From the NCBI RefSeq assembly GCF_009727055.1, contig NC_052352.1, positions 23,101,512 through 23,165,511 of the forward strand: DNA of 64,000 nucleotides, in the 5' to 3' direction. Made by a program: the position numbers and the translations under genes. Position 1 is the stretch's first letter. Every line of letters begins with the position of its first letter. The stretch is from Benincasa hispida (lineage: Eukaryota; Streptophyta; Magnoliopsida; Cucurbitales; Cucurbitaceae). This document shows positions 22,770 to 35,101 of the stretch, piece by piece. Under the pieces are notes generated by a model. It was not told the DNA's origin. It searched no databases and saw only the letters and a program-made list of their open reading frames with translations.

Positions 22770-25700
22770 TTATTCTCTTAATATCGAGTATTTAAACAGA
22801 TAATAAGATGCCTGAGATGGTGTTAAGATTCTGTTCTTTCGATTTCGAAAAATCTGAATCCCAAGAATATATTGAGCATCTCCCAAATCTTTCATTTGGA
22901 ATTGTGATGCTAACCATCTCTTTATGTCAGCAAAGTAACTTGTCTCATTCCCAATGAGCAAGATATCATCAGACCAAGAATGCTACAGTTTTGTTGACTA
23001 TCTTCTTGTATACATGAGATTTGTCAACATTTTGTTCAAAGCCATAAAATTTGATCGTAGTGTAAATCTTATATTCTAGGATCTAGAACCTTGTTTCAAT
23101 CCATAAATGAATCTCTTAAGCTTACAAACTTTTTGTTCTTAACCCTGTTTAATGAACCCTTCTGATTGAGACATAAAAATACCTTCAAGATGACCATTCA
23201 AAAAGGCTGTCTTAACATCCATTTGCCATATCTCATGGTCATAATATGCAACAATGGATAAGAGTATTCTTATTGATTTTATCATGGCAATAGGAGAGAA
23301 GGTTTCTTCCCAGTCAATCCCCTCTCTTTGGGTAAAACCTCTTGCCACGAGTCTGGCTTTATAAGTTTGCACCTTGCTAGTTTGATCTCTTTTAGATCCA
23401 TTTACAACCTATAGATTTAACCTCATATGGATGATCTACAAGATCCTAGATGGAATTAAAGTACATAGACTCCATTTCTACGTCCATGGCTTTCATCCAT
23501 TGTTCCCCAACATCTTCCATTGCCTGTTTAAAGGTCAATGGATCTTCTAGACCATAATCAAATATGATGTCTTGGGTTTCTGTTAAACCCACATAGTGTT
23601 CAGGTTGATGAACAATCCTCTCACTACATTGAGTCATTCTCAACTCTTGAGAAGAATGTGATGGAGCAACAACCATTGTTGATGGACTAGCTTCATCAAC
23701 AACTTTTATTGATTCATCTATAGTATCTTTGGTCATTTCTTTCAATATCAGTTTACTACGAGGTTGATGACTTCTAATATGATCTTCTTCCAAGAATGTA
23801 GCATTTGTCGAAACAAATACTTTATCTTCTTGGGGATCATAGAATAATCCTCATTTTGTTTATTTTGGGTATCCAATAAAGAGGCATAACTTCGAACGTC
23901 CTTCCAATTTTTTAGGGTTTTGTACCAACACGTGTGCCGGACATCCTCAGACCCGAAAGTAACGTAAACTACCTTTACATTCTTTCCATAACTCATACGG
24001 TATTTTAGAAACATTTTTTGAGGGAACCATGTTCAGAATATATACCACAGTCTGTACTGCATACCCCCAAAAAGGATTGAGGTAACTAAGAAAAACTCAT
24101 CATGGATCAAGCCACGTCTAACAAGGTTCGGTTTCTCCTTTCTGCAACACTGTTCTATTGTGGTATTCCAGGTGCTGTGAGTTGGGATTGAATTTCATGA
24201 TCTACCAAATAGTTCTGGAATTGTAAATCCATATACTCACTACCTCGATCTAATCGAAGTGTTTTAACTTTTTTACCTAATAAGTTCTCTGTTTCGGTCT
24301 TGAAATCCCTAAACCTTTCAAGAGTTTCAGACTTATAACTTATTAGGTAAATATAGTCATATCTAGAATAATCATCAATAAAACTGACAAAATATTCATA
24401 TCCACCTCGTGCTCTTACATTCATCGAACCATAAAAGTCTGAATGTATAAGTTCGAGGGGTTCTTTGGCATGAAGATCTTTTCTAGTAAAAGATCTTTTA
24501 GTCATTTTTCCCTCAAGTCATGATTCACAAAGAGGTAAAAAACTGTCTTCTAACTAATTTAGATGACCGTTTTGAACTAATCTCTCAATCCTATTGAGAT
24601 TTGTGTGACCAAGTCTGAGATGCCAAAGATAGGCGTTAGGAAAAATCTTCTGTTTTTTATTTTGAGTTTCAGTCGTTTTAAACATCTCTATATTTAAAAT
24701 GGCTTTTGCTTCAGTTGGTTTTAACACATACAAGTTATTCTCAAGTCTAGCAGAACAAATATGAACACCTCTTGAAAAAACAAACACTTTATTAACTTCA
24801 AAAGATACTTTATACATATTTTCAAGTAGACAAGAAATGGAGATTAAGTTTCTTTTCATCTTTGGTACATAATACACATATCTTAACAAGACAAAAGAAT
24901 CTCCAAAAAATAACTTGACATCTCCCAGTGCTTCTATTGAAATGACTTCCCCCGTTCCTGCCTTGAAAGTCATTTCATACTCTAAGAGTTATTTCCAAGA
25001 ACTAGTTTCTTGTAGAAAAGTGCAAACATGGTTAGCGGCTCCTAATGTAATATCCAGGTCGAGTGAGAATTTTCCACTAAACATGTTTCAAAAGCAAGTA
25101 AATCTGATTTACCTTGGTTTGCCTTTTCTGCTTTCTTCTCAGCTAAATACTTCGGGTAGTTTCGTTTCCAGTGTCTGTCTTCTCTACAATGTAAACATTT
25201 TCTTTTAGGAGCCTTGGTTTTCTTTGCAGTAGGTTGTTTATTCCTTTTCCATTTTTCTTTATCTATACATTTTTATCTTTAGATGAAGAAGGGACAAACT
25301 TCTTTTTGTTACCGGGTTTCATTCCTGACGAAGAACTCTTTAGAAATTTCTTTTGACGTGAAATAACATTTGCTTCACTCTCTTTTAATTTCATCATTGA
25401 CTAATAAGTCTGCAATTCGTTCAATAAAGTGGTCAAGTTGTAACTTATCTTATTCATTACGACATTAGTATGAAAAGTTAGGTAGCTCTTCGGAAGAGAC
25501 TCTAATATCATACTGACTTGACTAGTTTCATCTATAATAGTCCCATGAGCTTCAGCGACATTAAAATGAATCATCATGTCTAGGACATGTCCCCAGACAT
25601 TGGTTCCATCTTTCATTCTCGAGTTATAAACATATTTTATTGCCTCGTGTCGAACAGAAGATGAGGGTTGCCCAAATATATCATGTGATGATGCCATAAT

Positions 25701-26015
25701 TTCACGAGTTGTCGGCATGGGATCATGTTTCTTGTTGAGCATATCAAATATGCTCGCTAAGATATAGGCCCTAGCCTTTTCATTCGCCCCCACCCACCTA
25801 TCATATGCATCCCGAACACTTTGGTTTGTCGTCGAACTGGGAATAGGAGAACATTCCTCCGTTAACACAAACCTCAAATCATCAACTATTAATATCGTGT
25901 TTAAATTTGACTTCCAATTGGAATAACCCTCTTTGTTAAATTTGTCAGAAGTTAGAAGTTGTATAATTGAGTTTGACATGCTGAAAAATGAACAAATTCT
26001 ATTATTAAAGTGCAT
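22770..26015 (-). pseudogene. Ty1/copia gag-pol relic, 3'-truncated
   Basis: Minus-strand pieces lie in copia order. A gag (UBN2-type) occupies 26,015-25,401. A zinc-knuckle and degraded protease region runs from about 25,210 to 24,980; the usual DSGATNHVC motif is altered but ANHVC remains. The GAG-pre-integrase segment (WHLRLGHTNLNRIE) is near 24,600. The integrase core at 24,505-24,155 has HSDFYG, FIDDYSRY and RLDRGSEY. Reverse-transcriptase pieces lie at 23,372-22,770, with KARLVARGFTQREGIDWEE, WQMDVKTAFLNG and FQMKDLGDAQYILGIQI. Several stops and frameshifts separate them, and the RNase H part and 3' LTR are missing. Integrase following protease and preceding reverse transcriptase is what defines the copia group. 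The copy is defective. Confidence 0.9.
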
Positions 26016-28300
26016 CTAAATCCAATTTTTAGCAAACACTAATAAAGTACCCATAGATCTTTATTTATTTGCAACCATACTATAGTGATTTAGAATAAGT
26101 GCTACCTGAGGTAGCCAAATATCCCTTCACTAAAGCAAGACATTCTTGACTAAATATTGTCTCCAGAATATCTCATATTCCAACAGTCATTTAGCTATCG
26201 TTTTCCGGTCAAGAACTTACTAACACTTAGTAATTCTGTAAGTGTGACTCGCCATTTTTCAGATCTTATAGAATGGTATGAACATGCCCCCGAATTGGAA
26301 GACAATGTGCAAGACAGAATTATAAGACCCTATTCATTTCTGAAGCTTGGGTTGTTATGAATCCTATGTTACAACCCTCCAAAGGGATCGCCGCTATTAA
26401 CGACTAGCTAGTGTCGCCTAAAAATGACAGTAGACGCAACATAGAAATCTCACGGTTCAAACTAATGGAGGAGACTGTAAGATACGCTATCACACTTCCT
26501 TCATCCACTTATTATGAACTACTTCCCTCATTCACCTTGATATTGACCCATGCAAACACTTTCCGAATGGAGCAGTCAAGGTAAAATCGACACGAACCCG
26601 AGCATGGATCTCACGATGTGAACTCTTGAGGACATGAGAGCTAAAAATGATATATCATATATATTGTTAATCTCCCACTGAAGTGTTCTAAATGTTTTGG
26701 GTATTTGTTTACTTAAGTTTGTTACAACTAATTTTAAACAACCTAAGTTTATGTGTTTATTATCCAAATATAACATTTATATTTGGATTTAACCTATGAT
26801 GTCTAGGTTAAAACTAATTTTATACCTAACACTGCTCACGCATGCTCATAAATCTGGTTATCAATTTTCGTTATTTTAGTCATATTCTCCAGGTAGGAGG
26901 TGTTACGTAAACCGTCAACTTAAGTACCTCCATGTTGGGTTTGGTAACACTTGTGGGCTTTGTATGATCTTGAATTGAGGAAAGCAGGAGGTAGACGATC
27001 GAGTAAGTGGGAGATGAATATTGTCTATCGTATAGACGATGTACTCGATTGTTTAGAAGATGAAGCCCAGACTTTGCTACTTGTTCATATAGCAACGATT
27101 AACTATCGTATAGTAAACTCGTAACTCGATCGTGTATGCTTTCTATGCTATAGCTTAGTAAAACTCAATCAGCCTTAGACAGGATTGTGAACTGATTGAG
27201 TTTGTAACCAAAATTTATAAGATAATGACCTATTTTAACTATTAAAACAAGTTGTTAACCTAAGTGAGCATGCTTTTTATTTTTGTTATGGATTTTAATG
27301 TTTAATTCAATTTTATAACAAATTACAAAAATAGACATGCTAAACATCTATAACATACATCAAAGGCATTCAACTTTTAACATAATCTTTATATTTAAAC
27401 TATTGAAACCCTATACATGCATACTGTACATTATAACAATTTTATAACATACTTCAATGCATGTAACTTGCTTCCTATGGTGGGATTTTTAATTCTATGT
27501 AGCATACTTTATGCATATACAAAAATATCTAATTATAACATACATCAAATGCATAAATAATTAAACATAAAACTGATATGGTTTTTGGTTTTGGCAGTTC
27601 AAAGTAAATAAAAGCCTAAATATTACATAAATCAACAAAACCGGCTTAAAAAACTTCTGGATCGCTTGGACCGCCTTGAACCGGAAAAAACTCATCAAGT
27701 ACCAGCAAGCAACCAGCATTAAGTATGCTGGTGTGCATTGAGTATGACATCGAGCATCATCGAACATAAAATATTTCACGAAAATACCATCGAGTAGACG
27801 CCATCGACCATCCAGTAGGGCATCATGCATCGAGTATTGAGTATTTCATGAAATATCATTGAGTAAAAATGCAACGATTACCATCGAGTATGGAATCGAG
27901 CATTGAGTATTTCATGAAATATCATCAAGTAAATGCATCGAGTACCATCCAGTATGGCATCGTGCATCGAGTATTTCATGAAATATCATTGAGATTGCCA
28001 TTTCCCATTGAGCATCGAGTATCTGGCAGAAATTCGAATTTCCAGTTCTTGCTACTTCAACCTTCTTTACTTTTTTCTTCAATTACATCCTAATTGCAAC
28101 TTTAATGACTCCAAACGAATTATAGACTCTTAAACACATATTAAGGCCCATCAAACAAGAGCTAATTAGAAGAGTTACAACATAATTGAAAAGATTCAAA
28201 TGCCAAAACACTGAAAAGCCATATCAGTTCACCATTTTCATATAGTTCATGAAGAACACCCACCAAACTCAAATTAACAACAATTGAGTGCTTAAATCAT
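26016..28300 (-). other. Long untranslated leader of the copia element
   Basis: About 2.3 kb separates gag from the primer site. It has no gene. Parts align with the leader of the other copia relic: ACTAAATATTGTCTCC near 26,150 and CCAGGTAGG near 26,890 match similar text near 39,350-39,450 and 40,075. It also contains a block near 26,940-27,140 shared with LTR DNA at 31,490-31,690 (GACGATCGAGTAAGTGGGAG) and a 65-bp minisatellite at 27,715-28,030. Confidence 0.6.
27715..28030. repeat. ~65-bp minisatellite in copia leader
   Basis: TTTCATGAAATATCAT recurs at about 27,844, 27,910 and 27,974, with a variant near 27,774. The units are separated by ATCGAGTA-type words (ATCGAGTACCATCCAGTATG). Spacing is about 64-70 bp over four or so units. 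Confidence 0.85.
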
Positions 28301-28312
28301 GCTCTAATATCA
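28301..28312 (-). promoter_or_regulatory. Degraded tRNA-Met primer-binding site
   Basis: The minus strand reads TGATATTAGAGC next to the LTR. The standard copia site complementary to initiator tRNA-Met is TGGTATCAGAGC. Only two transitions differ, which fits decay of an old copy. Confidence 0.7.
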
Positions 28313-28314
28313 AT

Positions 28315-30173
28315 TGTTAGAGTATATTAATGTGCAACGGAGGAAAAACAACATCAATAGGTACTCTAATCATACTTAATTTGAGTTTAAAACATGCTTC
28401 AAAGTAACTTTTACAAAAGAAGGTTTACTGAACACAATACCTTTGAAGTATCCTCTTCAAGTCTGGCTGAGTTCCATATAAAAGAGCTTTAATCTTCAAG
28501 TAGACAACCACCAAGATCTTCTCTACTATTCTCTTGCAAGGATTGTGTAGTGGAAACACTAAATTGAGCTGGATGTATATAAGATATGAAGAGGGTTTGG
28601 TGATTTCTGCAGAGTTCCTTTCAAAGTTCTTGTAAGCATGAATCATAATTCAACTCAAAACTTCAATTTATAGAGCTTTCACCATCCAAATTCATAGTTT
28701 GCATGAAGGACAACTCCTACTTCATGGAGAAAATGGAGTTGTGAATAAGGAAGTTCAAAACATAGTGGAGATTTTCAACCGTTTGGAAATCTCCACTTTG
28801 AAAAATGATTTTAAAATTTTTTTCCAAAAAATGATTTCTAAAACCATTTTTATATTAAACTTATTTAATTTCATTTAGTAGTTTTATAAAAATTAATTCA
28901 ATTAATTAATTTTTAATAAAAACTAATTAATTAACCTTTTAATTAATTTTGTTAATTTAACATCTAATATTAAATTAATAATGAAATTAATATTATACAA
29001 TTAATATTTAAATCATATGTTAAACATGAATCATTTCTCTAATTTCATTTAATTTCAATAAAATTAAACATTTTAATTGTATCGAATACAATAAATAGAA
29101 AACCTAATTGAATTTGAGCATTATTCTAAACCCCATTTTTAAATCTTATCAAGACTACTCAATTTACTAATCCAAATTATGAACTAGTAGAGGGACCTTA
29201 TGAACCTACAGATCATGAGCTCTAACGACTTGTAATTAATTGGTTAGACTCTTTAAATCGAATTAATCACTATTTGTTAACTACCAAGACNGAATTAATC
29301 ACTATTTGTTAACTACCAAGACATTCCACTATAGCTCGATAGTTGCACTCCTTCACCGTAGGTATATTTCTGTCGATTTTAACCATAATCGATAAGTCAA
29401 TCCTTCACAGGTCATTCGTATTTATAGTTGGGTCAAAAATTACCTTTTTACCCCTATAAATACATCTTGCTCCTTAAGCTCCCACTGATCCTCCATTGAA
29501 CAATTGATTTATAGTCCAGCTTATAAACATAACCCTCTCTTCCATGAGAGGACGGGGTCCTATTGTTTAAGACAAGGCATCAACTATGTCTCCAATTATC
29601 TATCTGGTCTTATCCCCAAAATGGGAGGTTTATTGAGTAGTGTTGTTGGACTACTCTCATCTATGTAGATCAAAGGATAATCCCGAATAAACAGGAGTTC
29701 ATAGTTAGCTCAGGATTAAGATCGAGTTACCCTAGGTCATTGAGTTTTAGATAGTCAGTTTTAACAGTAAACGGTTGTTATAAAAAAAGTGACTATTTTG
29801 AGGTCCAGTCTTATGCAAACTCATTGCACAGGATGTCTCCATTCACATATCTCTACATGAATGATTTTAGGATCACATCATTTGTATCAGTATACAAAAT
29901 AGGCCACATCTAATAGTGTCACTAGGGTGAGGTACCCAATCTCATCCATATACTTATACACCATTTTGGCTACGTATTAAAAGATGATCTATTTTTATGT
30001 CACTACATAGAGTTAAAGTATTCATGTTACAATCATGGATTCGTTTATTAGATTTTCATAGAAGGATGCAATATCAATAGTGATTTATTAAATAAAAAAT
30101 CCAACAACATTTTTATTGATAAATATAATATGTTAACAACATTTAGAACTGCGAGTTTAGGTCATTCCCAACA
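28315..30173 (-). repeat. 5' LTR of the truncated copia element (1.86 kb)
   Basis: On the minus strand it starts TGTTGGGAATGACC at 30,173 and ends CTAACA at 28,315, with canonical TG...CA ends. It abuts the primer site with a two-base gap. The partner 3' LTR is not in the window because the element is truncated. A single N at 29,291 with a 31-bp repeat on both sides marks an assembly join. Confidence 0.75.
29260..29322. other. Single-N assembly join with unmerged 31-bp overlap
   Basis: The 31 bases at 29,260-29,290 are repeated exactly at 29,292-29,322, either side of one N. This is what results when two overlapping contig ends are concatenated rather than merged. One copy is probably not real. 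Confidence 0.85.
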
Positions 30174-31125
30174 CAAAAAGGAATTGAATCTTGTGCGGAA
30201 GCGCTTGATCACTTTCTGTCCAATTTTTGTTACATGAAATTTGTACAAAATAGAGACAGAAACATATTTAAGTATATTGTTTGTCAACGAACAAAAAAAA
30301 TATATTAATTACCTTTAAAGAACCTTTTCACAAATCTTCTCCCGATCTTGAACAAATAGTACGAACAATAGGATCATGAACTTGATACCACGAGCAAGAC
30401 ATGACCACAGGACTTCTCTGCTATTCTCTTTGGACATGGAGGATGGTGGAGCTTTTTTGGAAGTAAGAAAAAAAAAAGGAAATCCTTTTGCAGAGAACTT
30501 TTCTCTGTGTTTTGAGAGCAAGAGAGTGTATTTTAGGTTGCAAGAGTTTTTTTTTTTTTTGATAAAATGTTCAATAACCCTTCAAATGCATACTCCTTTG
30601 CCATTTTAATACATGAGGGAAGTTACGACTCCCCTACAACTGCGGGGGAGTTAATTAATTAAAATAATTAAATATAATTTCACCAATCCAATTAAATATC
30701 ATATATTTAAATTAATGCACATGTAAATCATATTCTAATATACGTAATCTCTCTTGACCTATAGTTTTAATATGATCCCAATTCACATAAATCTTAACTA
30801 TATTTTAAATATAAATTCTATTCATATTAAATTAATATTTGTATCTTATTCAAATATTAATACTCTCATAGTATATAGTTTAATTTGAATATTATTTACA
30901 GTTAACTTTATATTATAATGTATCTATATATATTATATTAATTGCATCATATACAATTAACATAAATTTTCTTAATAATTAATTTGAACACTTCAAAAAT
31001 TTTCAACTTTATGAACCTTGTTTAATTCATTTGTGAGCTAACAGGGGGACCTAATGGACCTACAGTTATAACCTCCAATTATATGAGATTAATTAATTAA
31101 AATTTTTAATTAAATTAATCCACAT
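30174..31125 (-). repeat. Copia-type LTR fragment
   Basis: Phrases shared with the other LTRs here (GGGGGACCTAATGGACC and CCTACAGTTATAACCTCC near 31,045-31,080) and a GTGCGGAAGCGC start near 30,192 mark it as part of a related LTR. It is cut at the right by the next LTR and at the left by the copia element ending at 30,173, so the latter may have inserted into it. No coding region is seen. Confidence 0.5.
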
Positions 31126-32960
31126 GAAGAAAATATAAACATAGAGATCCAGTGTGCAGAAGCAGATCATTCCAAATCCCATTGTTAAAAAACTCAAACA
31201 ATTACAGTCTAAACGGAAACGATTATGCATAACTATAAATTACAACATGCTTCTTATAAATGAACAAACAAGGGATAGAGTATGTAAATCTTTAAAGAAC
31301 TTTTCTTCAAGTATCCCTCGATCAATCTCTAATGCGTCCTAAGAAATACTCGAACGCAATGATCAGAACAGCCAACAACATGAACTGAAGAATCCTCAAT
31401 CACTATCGAGTCCAACTCGATCTTCGACCCTCGAATGGAACAAGAACACCACCACAATAGTTACCTTGGTATTCTTGGTGTGAGAATCCAGGAGTTGTGG
31501 GCTCTGTGTGACTTTGGATAGAGGAATGAAGGAGGTAGACGATCGAGTAAGTGGGAGATGGATGAAGTCTATCGTATAGACTACGACTTTTTGTAAGAAG
31601 AAGCCTATTGTATAGACTTGCTACTTGATCATGTAGTAACGAGTAACTATCATATAGTAAACTCGATATACAATCATTTAGTCTGTGAGATGCTATTGTT
31701 TAGTAAAAACATTTTTACTTAATAGTCTTTTCTTTTGTGAAACAATACAATGAATCTGTTGGATTTTATGTCCTAAAACTCGTAGTTTGTAAATTAATAA
31801 ACATATTTTGTTTTGTTTTTCGATAAAGTTGTTATTGAAATTGTAATCTTGAATCTAATAAACTAAGGTCCTGAGGCTATTTAATGTAGTTTGAACTTTA
31901 TGTAGTGACATACTTGTGGATCAAATTCAAATATATAGCCAAAATGGTTTATAGTATATGAATTAGGTTGGGCGCCTTATTTTGGGGACACTATGGATGC
32001 GGCCCACTTTGTAGTTAGTACAAATGATGTGATCCTAAATCGTTCATATAAAGATATGTGAGTGGGGGCATCCTATGCAATGAGTTTGCATAAGACTGAA
32101 CCATGAAATAGTCACTTTTTATGTTCTAAATGTCGTTTTATGTATAAAACTGACTATTTCGTTAATTGATGACCTAGGTAACTTAATCTTAATCCTGAGT
32201 TAACTATGAACTCCCGTTCACTCGGAATTATCCTTAGATCTGCATAGGTGAGGGCAACTCATTATTGCTGGCCCAATAAGCCTCCTATTTCAAGGGTAAG
32301 ATCGAGTGGATAGCTGGGAACATAGGGTGCAAGACGGAATTCACTCCTACCCGTTATAGGGATAGTAGATAGGTTGTTCCCTTTAGTACTGAATCTAGGT
32401 ATTGAACAAGGGGCCCCACCCTCTCCTTGGCCCGAGAGGGGTTCAGTTTATAGGTTGGACCTTAAACCAATTGTTCATTAGAGGATTAGTGGAACTTAAG
32501 AAACAAGATGTAGTCTTGGGGGTAAAACGGTTTTTTTGACCCAGTCGAGATTACGAACAACCTGTGAAGGATTAGCTTACTAATCATGGTTATATCAAAT
32601 GGACACAAATATATCTATAGTGAGGGGAGTGCAACTATGGGACTATAGTGGAATGACCCGTTAGTTAACGAATATTGATTAGCTCCGTCTAAAAGAGTTT
32701 TAGCCAGCTAATCTTGGATCATTGGAGCCCATGATTTATAGGTCCATTAGGTTCCCCTATTAGCTCATATGGAATAAACTTAGAACAGTGTGATAGAATG
32801 ATTTGAATTGTTCGAATTAGGTGAAGAGAGAGACACCTACAAGTATATGTGATATAGTAGTCGGTTTTCAGTTTAGAGATACAACTTTAATATTTAAATG
32901 TGATTTAAATATCAAGAATATGAATACGTTCATATTCGGAAGCTCGAAAATAATGAAAAT

Positions 32961-33178
32961 GGTCAAAGATGTAAAAAGTGAAAGAGTTGACTTTTGACTT
33001 TGAAGAGTCAAACTTTGACTGACCTTATATTCAAATGTGATTTGAATTACGAGAAAATGAATGTGGATTCATGCTCGGGAGGTCAAATTAGTCAACACCA
33101 AAAAATCATAAAAAGTCAAAATGTTGACTTTTTGGTCAAAGTTTGACTTTGACAAAATGACTATTTTGCCCTTTGACT
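32961..33178 (+). promoter_or_regulatory. W-box cluster in solo LTR A (12 cores)
   Basis: Twelve TTGAC[C/T] cores occur on the two strands: 32961, 32987, 32994, 33006, 33015, 33081, 33090, 33114, 33124, 33134, 33143 and 33173. W-boxes are the binding sites of WRKY transcription factors. The cluster lies about 160-380 bp upstream of the TATA box. Chance density of these hexamers is roughly one per kilobase. Confidence 0.8.
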
Positions 33179-33339
33179 ATAGTTAGTGGGAAAATCCGAA
33201 CTTTTGTTGGATAATTCCACTAATAAAATAGTGGGCTAGGTGTTGGCTTATAGTGGAGACATTAAGCCCACTTAGATAGTGGATTCTAGTTGTTAGGTTT
33301 TTATGAAGTTGTTTCATGCAATTTTGCATGACCCTTTTC

Positions 33340-33347
33340 TATAAATA
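33340..33347 (+). promoter_or_regulatory. LTR TATA box
   Basis: TATAAATA follows the W-box cluster in LTR A, with the same word at 63,522 in LTR C and TATAAATT on the minus strand at 47,595-47,602 in LTR B. The transcription start would be about 30 bases downstream. Confidence 0.7.
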
Positions 33348-35101
33348 TGGGCTTTTGAATTTGGATTAAAAACTTTTGCCATTCTTACAAAAATTAGTTT
33401 TCAAAATTGGGCTGAAAAAATTAAAAACCCAACCCAAAAAATCTCCATTTTTTTCCATCTCTTTCTCTCTCTCGGGTTCTTCATAAATCGGGTCCCACAA
33501 TTTGGTTATGAGTCTAGAGGATAGTAGGTCAACTCTAGTAGTGGTCCGAAAGAGTTCAGGTCGAGATTCAGCGAGGAAAAGCGATTTTCGGGAGCTTCAA
33601 AGGTAATTTTTAATTTACTATTTTTTCCTTCAATTGCATGTTTTTTCCTTTAAATTAAAAGCAATTAAAGTGTAATTAGATCCTTATTCCGCTGCGTATG
33701 TCCCGTGTTCCATCTGAATCAACCCTAAATTTTGGAAAATCATTTTCCTTTTATCTCACAATTACCGTAACCGTACAAAACCTCCCACTCAAATTGGTTA
33801 TTAAAGAAAAAGAATAATTAATTATCATATAATTAATATATTATAAATAAATATGATAACCAACTTATCATATTATCTTTATAATCTATAGTTTTAATAT
33901 TTCATCATATGATACATATAAACCATAGTTCTTTTTCTATGTTATGGTATTTAATATAAATCATATTTATATTAATTCCTCTATAATTGAATTAGTTTAA
34001 TTATATCACATATAATTAAATTTTCTCTTGTTAATTTGAACACTTTAAATTAACCCAAAATCTGATTCTCAACTTCAACCCATTGAGCTACCAAGGGGAC
34101 CTCATGGACCTGTAGCTTGAAGCTCCAATGGTACGTGAATAACTGATTAAACTCTTTAATCACGAGATCCACCATTCGTAACTGTTGATCACTCCACTAA
34201 AGATCGACAGTTGCACTCTTTGCATTACAGATATATTTCTGTGTCCATTGGATATAACCAGTCAACAGTGCGATGACCCTTCACAAATTGCTTATAAGTA
34301 CAGCTGGGCCAATTTACCATTTTCCCCCGTAGTTATATCTAACTTCTTAAGTACTACTGATTCTTCTGATGAACAATAAGTTATATTCCTATTATGATTC
34401 AGTCCTCTCTTCCTAAGAGAGGGTATGATCACTATGTTCAAGACCCGGATTCAGTGCTTAAGGGATATCTACTAACCTCTGCTTTGGAAAATGAGTGAAT
34501 TCCGTCTTGTGTAGCTGAGTTTCCAGCTCCCCAATCAGACGAATCCCCAAAATGGTAGATTTGTTGAGTTGGCATTCTAGCCACTCTCACCCATACAAAT
34601 CAAAGGACCACCCTCATGAGTAGGAGTTTCCAACTCACTCAAGATTAAGGTCATGTCACCTATGGTCATCCTAGTGAAATGTAAGTCTCAATTATGAATG
34701 ATGTTACATAAATAGACTAATCGTTTCGTGGTCCGATCTTATACAAACTCTTTGTATAGGAAATCCCCGCTCGCATGTCTTCATATGAATGGTCAGGATC
34801 AAACCATTTATAGCACTTTACAACACTAACATCTACAAAGCGGGTCATATCCGTAGTGTCACCAGGATAAGGTATCCCTCCTTTATCCTTATAATACAGA
34901 CCATTTAGATTATTACTTAAGACATGATCCACTTGTATGTATCCACATACATGCTTAAGTTACATAAAATAACCTTGGATCTTAGTTTATTGGATTGAGT
35001 AAAAGCTTATAAAATAACACTTATTTTATTAATAACAATATGTTTATAGAGTGTTTACAAACTATGAGACTACTAGGAGAATTAGGAAACTAATCCTAAC
35101 A

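Larger units (their letters stand above)
31757..33715 (+). mobile_element. Solo copia LTR A with 5-bp duplication GAATC
   Basis: The LTR runs from TGTTGGATTTTATGTCC to GTGTTCCATC(T), is 1,959 bp long, and is flanked by GAATC at 31,752-31,756 and 33,716-33,720. It is near-identical in layout to the copies at 47,212-49,073 and 61,942-63,900. A solo LTR with a matching target duplication is the product of recombination between the two LTRs of a full element. It lies inside an older LTR and is therefore younger than it. It contains a W-box cluster and a TATA box. Confidence 0.93.
31140..35101 (-). repeat. 3' LTR of a minus-strand copia relic, split by a solo LTR
   Basis: It starts TGTTAGGATTAG at 35,101 on the minus strand, directly after a purine-rich AAGTGGGAGAT tract that would prime plus-strand synthesis. 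It runs to about 31,140. It is interrupted by the solo LTR at 31,757-33,715. Removing that insert gives roughly 2.0 kb. The text aligns in reverse with the plus-oriented LTR at 36,175-37,990. The left edge is approximate. Confidence 0.7.

Noticed and set aside
27715..28030. CRISPR-like regularly spaced repeats
   Set aside because: The spacers are themselves repeated variants, the DNA is plant nuclear, and the array is part of a copia leader.
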